DNA of 64,000 bases from the NCBI RefSeq assembly GCF_019175385.1, contig NC_083338.1, positions 92,835,777 to 92,899,776 of the forward strand. Reading direction: 5' to 3'. The position numbers and the translations under genes were made by a program. Origin of the DNA: Lycium barbarum. Its lineage: Eukaryota; Streptophyta; Magnoliopsida; Solanales; Solanaceae. This document shows positions 12,537-24,574 of this stretch, one piece after another. Under the pieces are notes generated by a model. The model made no database searches. It was not told the DNA's origin and worked only from the letters and a program-made list of their open reading frames with translations. The first letter of the stretch is position 1; the number at the start of each line of letters is the position of its first letter.

Positions 12537-13707
12537 GCATGATATGGCCTGGTCGACCACATGAATAGCAACCATCTGAACCTGATCGGCACTGACCCCA
12601 ATGCAACTTTCCACACTGGGAACATCGTGGCACGGGTGGCCTCGCCTGACCCGAATCACCTCTAAACTGGGACCCCGAATAACTCTGACTCGGCCCGGAA
12701 TGAGTAGATCTATCAAATCTTTGGCCCGGAAACCGTGGAGGTGCACTGGTTATAGAATAGCCTGAGTGCCTGGGAAACTGCTGCTTGTGCCTACCCCTAA
12801 ACTCTCTTATCGGACCCGAAGATCTAGCCCTCTTGCTATGTCCCCGATCTTGCTCATGTTCACTTCTCCGCTGCTGTAGGCTTTCTTCTAGGTTTTGTGC
12901 ATGTGCCTGAATGCGTGCAATGTCCATACCGTCCTGAAGGGACGCAGTCAAGCATTTATCCATCAAGTGTGGCCATAGGCCCATTACGAATCGGTGTACC
13001 CGGCCACCCATATCCGCTACCATGGCAGAAGCATAACTCGCCAAGGAATTGAAGCGGAGGCTATACTCTAGGGAACTCATACTACCTTGCCTCAAGTCCA
13101 AGAATTTGTTGGCCCTGGCCCGCCGAACTTCTGGAGGCATATAATGACGGAGAAAACCATCAACAAACTCTTGCCATACCGGGAGAGGTGCATTGGCCCC
13201 CCGTGAAGCCATCCATGCCGTATACCACTGGATCGAGACATCTCTCAATCTATACGACGCTAGCTCCACCGACTCGGTGTCTGAAGCATGCATCAACCGA
13301 AGCGTCCTCAACATACCATCAATAAAATCCTGAGGATCCTCCTCCGGCTTTGACCCAAAGAATTCCGGAGGGTTTAAAGTAATAAAATCACGGGCCCTTG
13401 CACTAACAGCCCTATCACCATGCCCTGAACCTTGCCTCTGAGTCTGGGCTGCAACCAATTGAGTCAACAGATTAATGGCCTCTTTCACATCTTGGCCAGA
13501 AGCATCTGGTGGAGGAGCGGGAGGTGCTGGAGCTGGGGCAGAGGGTCCCTCACGCTCCTCAGTAATAGGCACTGTTAGGGAGGATTGAGATTGAGCCGTA
13601 CTCTGGGACTCACTTTCCTCTACTACCGGTGGCGGTGCTCTTTTTACCCGCTTTTCTGCCACCGCCTTGCCCTTTTGGGCTGTCGTAGCCTTTTTCTTTT
13701 TAGACAT
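12493..13707 (-). CDS. gag: Array unit C: gag, open frame of 404 codons
   Basis: The only Gag in the array with an uninterrupted frame from its start (M-S-K-K-K-K) to the zinc-knuckle region. Residues 1-75 are basic then Pro/Ala/Ser-rich; about 100-245 are the capsid core ([33 protein letters not shown]); then an Arg/Ser/Gln-rich stretch; a first cluster [12 protein letters not shown]; and [10 protein letters not shown] from about residue 380. A 10-bp deletion relative to units B and D removes the last Cys of the CCHC knuckle and gives a foreign 15-residue tail. It would therefore make a Gag without protease fusion. RNA binding is probably weakened; expression is unknown. Confidence 0.75.
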   Translation of the reverse strand: MSKKKKATTAQKGKAVAEKRVKRAPPPVVEESESQSTAQSQSSLTVPITEEREGPSAPAPAPPAPPPDASGQDVKEAINLLTQLVAAQTQRQGSGHGDRAVSARARDFITLNPPEFFGSKPEEDPQDFIDGMLRTLRLMHASDTESVELASYRLRDVSIQWYTAWMASRGANAPLPVWQEFVDGFLRHYMPPEVRRARANKFLDLRQGSMSSLEYSLRFNSLASYASAMVADMGGRVHRFVMGLWPHLMDKCLTASLQDGMDIARIQAHAQNLEESLQQRRSEHEQDRGHSKRARSSGPIREFRGRHKQQFPRHSGYSITSAPPRFPGQRFDRSTHSGPSQSYSGSQFRGDSGQARPPVPRCSQCGKLHWGQCRSGSDGCYSCGRPGHIMPQYTVRVGPSHQGR

Positions 13708-13900
13708 CTTTGAAATACACAACGCACGATTAAGGAACAAGAATTTCTTACATCATAGCTCTACAGCACGATTCTTATGAAGAAAGAAGGTCATCATTCC
13801 TAAAATGTCCGCAGTTTCTTGTTTATAAGTGTGGCGCACAACACACCCATAACAAAGACTCTACTAGACACGACTCGTAGACACACCCTAGGACTGAACT

Positions 13901-13912
13901 GCTCTGATACCA
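13901..13912 (-). other. Primer-binding site, unit C
   Basis: TGGTATCAGAGC on the minus strand next to LTR C; initiator tRNA-Met type. Confidence 0.9.
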
Positions 13913-13916
13913 CTTT

Positions 13917-16452
13917 TGTCACGACCCGACTAGGGGGCCGCGACGAGCACCCGGTGCTTGCCCACCCGGGCACCCCCTTTTTCTTACACTTATGCTTACA
14001 TTTAAGTGAGCCACATAATTAGACATACATTTCCGTTCATTCATCAAGCTAGTCCCATTTGGACAACAACAACGTTATATCATCATAGGCAATTAAGCCA
14101 CATCAATGTACATGGGCCGAAAAGGCTAACAAAATGATATACAAAACATAGGCCGATAGGGCCAGACATATCTAACCATATACACGTGACTACGAGCCTC
14201 TAAGAAGAGTGTGACATAACACATGAGCGCGACAGGACCCCGTTATGCCCATAATTATATACACAAAAGAATAAGTACCCAAAATCTATGGCTCCGAAGG
14301 AAATGGGCTCTGCTATGTAATCTCTGAATGAGCAGCTATGGATCAAGTCTGTCTCCCTGTGCAACTGCGGGCACGACGCAGCGTCCACAAACAAAAGGAC
14401 GTCAATACGAAGAATGTACTGAGTATGTAAAACATGATCAACATCGATGTATAAGCATAATGAACAACATATGAAATAGCATAAGAGGGGGAGAAAATAA
14501 TATCATCATCATGACACTTACTTGCCTTTCGTAGGAACTTTCCATTTCTCATACGTATTTGTATACATACATCCTCATCCGTGTTCCATAATAGTACTCG
14601 TACCATATTTGTGTTCGTATTCATATTCATATACTTAGTCTTATCACATTCATATTCATATTATATACATAGTCGTATCATATACATAGCACATACACAT
14701 ATATACATACATAGCGTACCCGACCATAAGGTTCGGTGTTTCATACATACTTGGCCACCCAAGGCTCAAGGTTATATCTACCTGGCCCTACCAAGGCTTC
14801 AGGGTTATCCGTACCATCTGCAGATGTGTGCGCGCGTTACGTAATCATATACATATATATATAAACATATGCTCTACCCGGCACCATAGGCTCGGGGTTT
14901 CATTATAGCCCTTCATAGGCACACATACATCTAATAGCCCGTAGGCACCTTTAGCATCATTATTATTATCATCATCATTACTATCGTCATCATTATCGTT
15001 ACGTATATATTATAGGCTTACTTGTCATATGGGGAACGTAGTACAATCGTAGTACATGTCGGGGATCGTCAGCTTACGAGCTTGGAATATCAATCGTTTG
15101 AAGACAACATACTCATGTAGAGAATTAAAGAATTTGGCCAAAGAACCATGCCTTATGAAAGAAGAATTAGCCTTACATACCATTCCGTCGGACTATTCTA
15201 CACTTGCACGTACTCCTCCGATGCTCACGTTTCTACTTTCATTAAGGTCATACTATCATTAGCATCGATAATTACCACACATGGCTAAAGCTAGGGAAAA
15301 TCAGACAACTATTCCTTCACATCGTAATTCAACTCCCAAACGTCAACAAAACATTCATAATATCATAACAATGGCCACTAGTCATTCACATTATCCATAT
15401 TTCTCAATTCACCTTCGTTAGTCCATACCCATGACTAGAACCTACGACTATATCCATTAATGTGAATTGCTCATCTAACGTTCTCCACATCATTTATAAC
15501 ACACTTGCATCACAATACATTAAGGTTCATAACTCAATTCAAACCATTTTTCAAAATGTCACTAGTCATCATTCATGACCCATTTTACCATATTTTGTAC
15601 AATCCACGCATTTCAACTCTCCAATATCTTAAACAACATATAAATCATGAATCTTACCTTAGATGTTGTAGGGGCAAGCCTTAGTCGATAATACTCCACC
15701 TTGAGCAAAACCCTAGTTTATCTCCATTTGGATTTCTTGACCTTGGATGATCCTTGATGGTTTCCTTACTCTTGATTCACTTGTTTTATGTTGTTAATCA
15801 CTAAATATCTTTGAACTCTTATGAAATAAGTGTAGAGAGAGGTTTTAGAGAGAAGGGGTGTGATGTAGAAGTGAAATAAAATAAGTCTTGGTCCCCTTAT
15901 TTAATAACTTGAAAATCTATGTTGAAGTACACAGTGGTCGTAAACATGTTTTACGACCCGTCCTCAAGTTTACCGACCGTCTTTCGTGGTCGTCTTTAAC
16001 CATTCCAGAACCAGAAACTCAGGCTGCAACATGGTGATTTACGACCATGGTTTACGGGCCGTAAATCACTTTACGGTCCGTATTCCAGGTCGTATTTTAC
16101 CATTTGGTCACTGGCAGAAAGTTGAAGTTTTTGCATGCCATTACGACCTGCCGGTTTACGGAACGCATACCATTTTACGGTCCGTATTATACTTTATGAC
16201 CACTGCCCAGTTTGCAATTCTGCAATTTTTCTCATTTCTTAGACTTTTCATTCTAATCACCCACACCCATTTACATGCATTGTTCATCCCATAGACTGCC
16301 ATATCTTAGCCAACTTTCTCGTCTTACATCGGAGACCTTTGAAATCTCGCCTAAGGTCATCACGTCGTTTCTTGCTCATGAACATCCCACACTCGTGCCC
16401 ATCACTAGTTTATTCACTTCCGTACCAACGGAAAATTTTTCGAGGTGTAATA
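13917..16452 (-). repeat. LTR C, complete (shared between units D and C)
   Basis: 2536 bp, same family and layout as LTR B, bounded by the unit D polypurine tract and the unit C primer-binding site. Its first bases on the minus strand read TATTACACC, so the terminal TG has mutated. It contains the same U3 palindromes, donor-like sites and hairpin module (14363-14427, where the branch-point-like CTGAC has changed to TTGAC). Confidence 0.92.
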
Positions 16453-16467
16453 TTCTTCCCCCCTTAA
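16453..16467 (-). other. Polypurine tract, unit D
   Basis: Minus strand TTAAGGGGGGAAGAA abutting LTR C, followed upstream by about 190 bp of untranslated 3' region. Confidence 0.85.
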
Positions 16468-16656
16468 GAACATTCGTCCTCGAATGTTAAAGTCTTCGGG
16501 GGTTCTGTAAAAATTTCGCCAGAGTTTCCTTTATAATATGGCACTACCATCGTGCCACAACAACCCATAATATTGATGCCTCATAGGGCCACAACATAAT
16601 AGCATAAAAATTTGGCCACACACGACCTAAAAGCATAAAAGGAAAGCATACATACC

Positions 16657-18552
16657 TTAGGATCTTGACGTCTCATCTTGGACTTCCTCCAAGGGCTGAA
16701 ATAAATGTGGGTATTTGGATTGTATACTTTCTTCCGCTTCCTACGTCATTTCCTCTCATTTACTGCTTCTCCATAGAACCTTAACTGAGGCTACTTCTTT
16801 GTTTCTAAGCCTCCGTACTTGCCTATCTAGTATGGCAATGGGTATCTCTTCATAAGTCAATTCCTCTTTCACTTGCACATCATCTACTGGGACGATCCTA
16901 GTGGGATCTCCAATACATTTCCGGAGCATCGAGACGTAAAATACTGGATGGACTGACTCCAATTCCGGAGGTAGATCTTACTCGTAGGCCAATTTTCCTA
17001 TCTTTCGTACCATTTCATATGGCCCAATATACCGGGGACTAAGCTTCCCCTTTTTGCCAAATCTCATAACGCCCTTCATTGGCGACACTTTCAAGAAAAC
17101 CCAATCTTTCACCTTGAACTCCAATTCTCTGCGACGATTATCTGCATAGGACTTTTGACGACTTTGAGCCGTTAACAATCGATCTTGTATGAGCTTGACT
17201 TTCTCTATGGCTTGCTGAACCAAGTCTGGCCCTATCAACTGGGCCTCTCCTGTTTCGAACCACCCAATCGGGGATCTGCACTTCCGCCCATATAAAGCCT
17301 CATACGGTGCCATTTGAATGCTAGAATGATAACTATTATTGTAAGCAAATTAAATGAGTGGAAAATGATCATCCCAATTTCCTCCAAAGTCTATCATACA
17401 TGCTCGTAACATATCCTCAAGAGTCTGAATAGTACGTTCAGCTTGCCCATCGATCTGGGGGTGAAATGCCGTGCTAAGGCGCACTTGGGTTTCTAAACCC
17501 TCTTGGAACGACTTCCAAAAATTAGCTGTAAACTGAGTCCCTCTATCAGAGATAATAGATACTGGGACACCGTGAAGTCTAGCTATCTCTTTAAGATAAA
17601 GCTTGGCATAATCTTCTGCCACATAGGTCGTCCTGACCGGTAAGAAATGAGCTAACTTTGTGAGTCTATCCACGATTACCCATATGGAATCATACTTACG
17701 TCGAGAACGAGGCAACCCTAAAATGAAGTCCTTATTAATCACTTCCCACTTCCATGTTTGGATTTCTATTGCTTGTAACAATCCACCCGGCTTTTGGTGC
17801 TTGTTTTTCACTTGTTGACAATTAGGACATTGGGCTACAAACTCCGCTATATCTTTCTTCATCCCATTCGACCAATATATAGACTTAAGGTCGTGATACA
17901 TTTTCGTCGCTCCGGGGTGAACAGAATAACGAGAAAAATGAGCTTCTTTCAAAATCTGGTGGCGTAAACTTGCCACATTAGGGACACATAATCTGCCTCG
18001 GCATCGAAGAACACCGTCTTCCGAAATGTCAAATGATGACTCCTCCTTCTGAGGGAGTGTATATCTGAACTGCATCAGCATGGGATCCTCATATTGCCGC
18101 TCCTTCACTTCTGCTACTGGCGACCAGACTACAGAATTCTGAATAATAGCTCCACTGCTACCTGAGTCCACTACTCGTACTCCTAGGCTAGCTAACTGCT
18201 GGATCTAACGGGCCATTTCTCTCTTCTCTGGTCGTACACCACATAGACTTCCCATCGACCTACGGCTAAGAGCATCAGCCACAACATTTGCCTTTCCGGG
18301 GTGATACAAAATATCAACATCATAGTCTTTCAGCAATTCCAACCATCGTCGTTGCCGCAAATTCAACTCTTTCTGCTTGAAGATGTATTGAAGACTCTTA
18401 TGATCTGTATAAATATCCACTTGGATTTCATATAAATAACGTCTCCATATCTTTAATACATGAACCACCGCGGCCAATTCTAGATCATGGGTAGGATAAT
18501 TCTGCTCATGTCTCCGCAATTGCCTTGAAGCATACGCAATCACCTTGCAATT
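16657..18552 (-). pseudogene. pol: Array unit D: RNase H and integrase, one frame with four stops
   Basis: Same domain order as unit C. Interestingly the whole stretch stays in a single frame and is broken only by nonsense codons: Glu to TAG at 18205, Glu to TAA at 17350, a Leu codon to TAA at 16978 and Arg to TGA at 16756. Zinc domain, DD-35-E residues (MDFI replaced by KDFI at the first site, SDRG, DGQAERT) and the chromodomain region are all recognisable. The natural end is at 16657-16659. Confidence 0.86.
18541..18552 (-). other. RT deletion scar, unit D
   Basis: Identical position and sequence to the scars in units B and C, again joining two different frames. Confidence 0.88.
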
Positions 18553-19582
18553 GATCGAATAAATCATCGATCCTCGGAAGAGGATATTTGTTCTTAATCG
18601 TCACCTTATTCAATTTCCTATAATCAATGCACATTCTCAAAGAACCATCTTTCTTTCGGATAAACAATACGAGTGCTCCCCATGGGGATGAACTAGGCCT
18701 AATGAAGCCTTTATCAAGCAAGTCTTTCAATTTCTCCTTCAACTCTTTCAATTCTGCGGGAGCCATTCTATAAGGAGGAATAGATATAGGTTTAGTGTCT
18801 GGCAACACATAAATGGAAAAATCAATCTCCCGCTCGGGAGGAAGGCCTGGAAGCTCCCCCGGGAACACATCCGGAAATTCAGTCACTACGGGAACTGACT
18901 GAAGAGTTAGTGACTCAGCTTCTACATCTTGAACCCGAACTAGATGATAAATACAACCTTTCGTGATCATCTTCCTCTCCTTTAGATAGGAAATAAACCT
19001 ACCTTTTGGTGACGCCGTATTCCCTTTCCATTCTAGGACTGTTTCACCCGGAAATTGGAAACGAACCACTTTCATTCGACAATCAACATTGGCATAACAA
19101 GAAGCCAACCAATCCATGCCCCTAATGACATCAAAGTCTACCATTTCTAGCTCATGTAAATCAATCATGGTACGATGATCACAAATCATAACTACACAAT
19201 CTCTATATACTCGGCTAGCTATTACCGATTCACCCACGGGTGTAGACACCTCAAAAGGTTTGATCGACTCCGGCTCGACTGTAAATCGACCCGCAATATA
19301 TGGAGTGACATATGATAATGTGGAGCCCGGATCAATCAAAGCATATACATCATGAGAGAATACCGATAATATACCTATGACCACGTCTGGAGAAGACTTA
19401 AGATCTTGGCGTCCAGCCAAAGCATAAATATGGTGCTGAGGACCGCTAGAGCTGGGAGCCCTCCCTATACCTCTACCATGGCCGACTGGCGCATGTGGAC
19501 CTGGCCCCGTAGGGCGTACAGATGCCGAAGATCCAGCTACCGACCCTGATGGCTGGGTCCTACCCGTACCGTGTACTGAGGG
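18542..19582 (-). pseudogene. pol: Array unit D: protease and N-terminal RT
   Basis: Protease ([19 protein letters not shown] with the preceding residue changed to Arg) and RT fingers to DDLFDQLQG, in one open frame with the Gag C-terminal half; stop at 18506 after the deletion scar. It is the longest intact coding stretch of the array, but RT lacks the YxDD half. Confidence 0.86.
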
Positions 19583-20379
19583 GCAATCACGCATGATATA
19601 GCCTGATCGACCACATGAATAGCAACCATCTGAACCTGATCGGAACTGACCCCAATGTAACTTTCCACACTGGGAACATCGTGGCACGGGTGGCCTCGCC
19701 TGACCCGAATCACCTCTAAACTGGGACCCCAAATAACTCTGACTCGGCCCGGAATGAGTAGATCTATTAAATCTCTGGCCCCAAAACCGTGGAGGTGCAC
19801 TGGTCATAGAATAGCCTGAGTGCCTGGGAAACTGCTGCTTGTGCCTACCCCTAAACTCTCTTGTCGGACCCGAAGATCTAGCCCTCTTGCTATGTCCCCG
19901 ATCTTGCTCACGTTCACTTCTCCGCTGTTGTAGGCTTTCTTTTAGGTTTTGTGCATGTGCCTGAATGCGTGCAATGTCCATACCATCCTGAAGGGACGCA
20001 GTCAAGCATTTATCCATCAAGTGTGGCCCTAGGCCCTTTACGAATCGGTGTACCCCGCCACCCATTTCCACTACCATGGCAGAAGCATACCTCGCCAAGG
20101 AATTGAAGCGGAGACTATACTCTAGGGCACTCATACTACTTTGCCTCAAGTCCAAGAATTTATCGGCCCTTGCCCGCCGAACTTCTGGAAGCATATAATG
20201 ACGGAGAAAAGCATCAACAAACTCTTGCCATACCGAGGGAGGTGCATTGGCCCCCCGTGAAGCCATCCATACCGTATACCACTGGATCGAGACATCTCTC
20301 AATCTATACGACGCTAGCTCCGCCGACTCGGTGTCTGAAGCATGCATCAACCGAAACGTCCTCAACATACCATCAATAA
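19583..20379 (-). pseudogene. gag: Array unit D: gag C-terminal part
   Basis: Continues Gag after the inserted solo LTR: capsid core from [12 protein letters not shown], Arg/Ser-rich linker, [16 protein letters not shown] cluster (last Cys lost) and a knuckle at 19583-19624 in which the metal-binding His has become Tyr ([14 protein letters not shown]). The open frame extends into the inserted LTR up to 20656, but that extra part is chance translation. It remains in frame with protease. Confidence 0.85.
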
Positions 20380-21851
20380 TGTTATATCCCGTATTTTCGC
20401 GCATTTGGAAAATTAGAAACAATCTTGACTTGTAAGAAATAAGGTCATAACTAATTTTTACTTGACATATGAGTTGTGTATGAAAGAATATTGTCGTGGA
20501 AGTGTGGGATAAGGCTAAGGGAAAACGTGGAATTTCGGAAATTAGTTTCGGGAATTGCAAAAATAAAATTTGTAGCCAATTGGGCTTGCAAAAATAAAAA
20601 GCACAATGAGGCCCATTTCTTGACAAGGGTGGCCGGCCAACATGGCCCAAAAACATGCCTTTAAGATATTTGCCATGTGCTAATTAGTGAATATTAGTTT
20701 TTATCTCTTAAGAAGGTTCAAGAGAAAAATAAGACAAGGAAAGAAAAACAAGAACAAGAGAAACACTAAGAGACCATTTCGGGTTTGGCATAGAAAAATT
20801 ACCCCCTCCAAATCTTGCCTCCAAAATTATTTTGTTGTTGGAATCCTACTAATTCTAGGTCCCTTTGCAACTTGGTGTAGTTGGTTTGGAAGGAAGAAGT
20901 CTTGTTTCTTCAAGTTGACCCTATATTCAAGTGTAGAAGATTGAGTAAAAAGGTAAGAATTTATCCCTTATTATTGTGTTATGAAGTATTGTTTATGTTG
21001 TAGTATGTAGAAATGAATTGATTGTATGGAAATATGGAAGTTTGCAAAGTGGGTAGGAGATATAGTATATGGCCGTGTGTGTATATATGTTGTATGATTA
21101 TGGTGAGTTTAAATTATGTCATATTCTAGTTGTGATTGTGGTAAAATGCATATTGGGAATGAAAGTTGAATGAATTTGATAGAAGTTGTTAGTGGGGTGT
21201 TTGGCCGTGTGGTTTGGAGTGTGTGGAATGGAAATGGATTAAGTTTGTTTAATGTGTTATTATGATACTTGCAATGTATATGGAGGTAAAATGATATAAG
21301 GTTGTATCGAAATGGAATATTGAAGCTTATGTCGTTTTAGTACGATTTTACGACATTATGAAAATGAAGTTATTAGGTTGCTAATTATGACAAGTATTGA
21401 TGAACTTGGAAGAAGGAAACATGTTATGAATATGTATGCCAAAGATTAGAAGTTTTGAATGAGTTATGACTTTGGCGGAAAGTTTGTATATTATGTATAT
21501 CGTGTGTATAATTTAAGGAAACCATATGAAATGCTTCTAAACTATGTTGTGGTGATCTAGATTGTTAATGAATGTGAAATCATTGATATTAGTTTGAAAG
21601 TTTGGGTTAGAATGAAGGTTATGTCAGCTTGTTAGAAAGATGACTAGTTGAAGGATATTTGTGTTTTTAATGTTCGTTGTGGATGTTGATGTTGTTGTTT
21701 GGGTTGTTGTTGATGATTTTGAGCCGAGTTAGAATTCTCGGGGATGCTATATGTATAGGGGAGGTGCTGCCGAAATTTCGGTAGATATATATGAGTTAAG
21801 TTGAATTCGTAGAATCTATAACTCACAATTGGTAAACTTGACCATTTGCAG

Positions 21852-21902
21852 ATTTTTGACGAAACGGAAAGTGAGTTTGGAAAGGCGTAAGGAAGTTGAA
21901 AG
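21852..21902 (+). other. Candidate 51-nt leader exon
   Basis: Preceded by TTTGCAG (acceptor-like, ends 21851) and followed by GTATGTAAAG; upstream donor-like AAAAAG/GTAAGAAT at 20952/20953; downstream acceptor-like GCGCAG at 22977. Confidence 0.45.
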
Positions 21903-22918
21903 GTATGTAAAGCTATCCCGAGTCTTCTTTTGGCATGTCCTAGAGGTACTAGGATCAGATTTACGTCTCGGAGGATATTCTGCTCATCGGAATCCGCGTC
22001 AGAAATTGTTACATTTTCGTTCAATAGAATTGAACCCTTTTTGTATGCTTTCTTGAAAATTACGCAAACCTTCCCCAAACTTTATGAAAAGTTATAGAAT
22101 GTCCGTAGAACCTTCGTAGGTGACCCCATAAGCTGAAAATGCGTAATTTCAGCCCACCGCCATGCTTGTTCCGAGGTGGGCCCACTATTCCCGGTTTTAC
22201 CCTTATTGTACTTAAGGCCTGTTTTCGAACGGTTTTGAAAGGAATGTTCTGACTGCTCTTTTAACTACTAAACAAAAACTATTTTAAATATTTCCTTAAG
22301 TCTTATAAATCGTTTTGTCACTGGGAACGACTTCAGAAAGGTTATGCTTCTGTAATTCATTATGACATCTGAAACCCACTTATTACAATCCCGTCTGACT
22401 TCATTAAATTGGTTTGTCATTGATATGCCTCATCGAGTCTCTGAAAAAATATTTATGATATTTTAACTGCATTTAGTTTCTCACTACTCCGTTCATGGAT
22501 GCCCCAATGTTTCCCACACTGAGCCCGGGCCAGGATATGTTGTCAAGCGTGATCCTTTGCATTGTTCGCCGTGCCTCGATGTGAGGGGGCAGGTATGCGC
22601 GTACATGGGTTTGTGGAGTATGCTGTGCCATGTACGCTTGTTCTGATATGATTTGCTATGGCCATCTGATATGATATATTATGTGACGGGGTTATGCCCC
22701 CCATTCTGATTCTTCTGTGTTGTGGCACCAGCGTCGGGAGGGTGGCCACGTTCTGTCTACCGAGTCCCTTGGCAGGGGCCGGATTTGATATGACATATGT
22801 TTTTGTACACACTCTGCATGTTTTAAAAATATGTATTTGATACCTTGGATTTTCTGCTAACTTTCTGTACGTTCTGTACCAGTTATGATTTTGTTTCTGT
22901 AATCTAGGTTTTACATAT

Positions 22919-22977
22919 TCAGTACATATTTTGTACTGACCCCCTTTCTTCGGGGGCTGCGTTTTCATGCCGCGCAG
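22919..22977 (+). promoter_or_regulatory. Hairpin/acceptor-like module
   Basis: Stem TCAGTAC..GTACTGA, stem CCCCC..GGGGG around TTTCTTC, stem CTGCG..CGCAG, then G/GTAC. CTGAC within it resembles a plant branch point, about 40 nt before the AG. Confidence 0.5.
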
Positions 22978-23468
22978 GTACTGACGACAGGTTTGCTGAT
23001 CCGCCCGCTTAGGATCTTATTCTGCTATTTTGGAGCGCTCTTTCATCCAGAGCCATCTTTTGGTACAGTCTGTCATTTCTTCATATGTATACTCTCGTTC
23101 ATGGGTACGGCGGGGCCTGTCCCGTCATATGATTCTGGCGGTCTGTTTAGAGGTCTGTGGACATGTTTGTGGGTTAGGGTCTTTCTGTACAGTTGGGTGC
23201 TTATGTAGTGTTTGGGCGATCCCATTCGCCGCGGCGGCCGGTCCGCATATATTTAAATGTTGCTTTGTTGGCCCTGTGTGGCCTTTGTTGGTATTTTCTG
23301 CGTGCAGGGTATATGGGATAGTCCGTAAAACAAAGGAAACTCTGCCGAAATTTTTCTGGAAATTACCTAAATTTGATATAAAGCCTTGTCGGCTTCTGCC
23401 ATATACTAGAATGCGTTTGAGTGCCCAGATCGGGCACTAGTCATGGCCTACGGGGTTGGGTCGTGACA

Positions 23469-23855
23469 AATAAAATCCTGAGGATCCTCCTCTGGCTTTG
23501 ACCCAAAGAATTCTGGAGGGTTTAAAGTAATAAAATCACGGGCCCTTGCACTAACAGCCCTATCACCATGCCCTGAACCTTGCCTCTGAGTCTGGACCGC
23601 AACCAATTGAGTCAACAGATTAATGGCCTTTTTCACATCTTGGCCAGAAGCATCCGGTGGAGGAGCTGGAGGTGCTGGAGCTGGGGCTGGGGCTCCCTCA
23701 TACTCCTCAGTAATAGGCACTGTCTGGGAGGATTGAGATTGAGCCGTACTCTGGGACTCACTTTCCTCTACTACCGGTGGCGGTGCTCTTTTTGCTCGCT
23801 TTTCTGCCACCGCCTTGCCCTTTTGGGCTGTCGTAGCCTTTTTCTTTTTAGGCAT
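23469..23855 (-). pseudogene. gag: Array unit D: gag N-terminal part
   Basis: Start M-P-K-K-K-K, basic and Pro/Ala-rich N-terminus and the first part of the capsid core ([10 protein letters not shown]) up to the insertion site of the solo LTR. The sequence upstream of the start differs from the sister units, which is why I place the start here. Split from its C-terminal half by 3.1 kb. Confidence 0.86.
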
Positions 23856-24048
23856 CTCTGAAATACACAACGCACGATGAAGGAAAAAGAATTTCTTACA
23901 TCATAGCTCTACCGCACGATTCTTATGAAGAAAAAAGGTCATCATTCCTAAAATGTCCGCAGTTTCTATTTTATAAGTGTGGCGCGCAACACACCCATAA
24001 CAAAGACTCTACTAGACACGGCTCGTAGACACACCCTAGGGCTGAACT

Positions 24049-24060
24049 GCTCTGATACCA
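24049..24060 (-). other. Primer-binding site, unit D
   Basis: TGGTATCAGAGC on the minus strand beside LTR D; initiator tRNA-Met type. Confidence 0.9.
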
Positions 24061-24510
24061 CTTTTGTCACGACCCGACTAGTGGGCCGCGACGAGCACCC
24101 GGTGCTAGCCCACCCGGGCACCCCCTTTTTCTTACACTTATGCTTACATTTAAGTGAGCCACATAATTAGACGTATATTTCCGTTCATTCATCAAGCTAG
24201 TCCCATTTGGACAACAACAACTTTATATCATCATATGCATTTATGCCACATTAATGTACATGGGCCGAAAAGGCTAACAAAATGATATACAAAACATAGG
24301 CCGACAGGGCCAGACACATCTAACCATATACACGTGACTACGAGCCTCTAAGAAGAGTGTGACATAACACATGAGCGGGACAGGACCCCGCTATGCCCAT
24401 AATTATATACACAACAGAATAAGTACCCAAAATCTATGGCTCTGACGGAAATGGGCTCTGCTATGTAATCTATGAATGAGCAGCTATGGATCAAGTCTGT
24501 CTCCCTGTGC

Positions 24511-24574
24511 AACTGCGGGCATGACGCAGCGTCCACAAACAAAAGGACGTCAGTACGAAGAATGTACTGAGTAT
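24511..24574 (-). promoter_or_regulatory. Hairpin/acceptor-like module in LTR D
   Basis: Minus strand: CAGTACA..GTACTGA, CGTCC..GGACG, CTGCG..CGCAG. Paired bases in the second stem differ from the CCCCC..GGGGG of other families, which is the covariation discussed under findings. Confidence 0.5.

Larger units (their letters stand above)
20380..23468 (+). mobile_element. Solo LTR in gag of unit D, target duplication AATAA
   Basis: 3089 bp beginning TGTTATATCCCG and ending GGGTCGTGACA. Flanked by AATAA at 20375-20379 and 23469-23473, exactly where the intact units read one AATAA in gag. There is no internal region, primer-binding site or polypurine tract, so this is what remains after recombination between two LTRs. 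It is the same family as the LTRs of the element at 39482-50091. It contains the candidate leader exon, the hairpin module and the palindrome CCGAAATTTCGG (21770-21781). Confidence 0.93.

Noticed and set aside
20380..20656. N-terminal extension of the long frame ending at 18506
   Set aside because: It is translation of the inserted solo LTR that happens to stay open into gag of unit D.
22543..23440. Overlapping 141- and 136-codon frames near the end of the solo LTR
   Set aside because: Opposite-strand shadows in LTR sequence; the same region in the 39482 and 47046 LTRs does not keep them.
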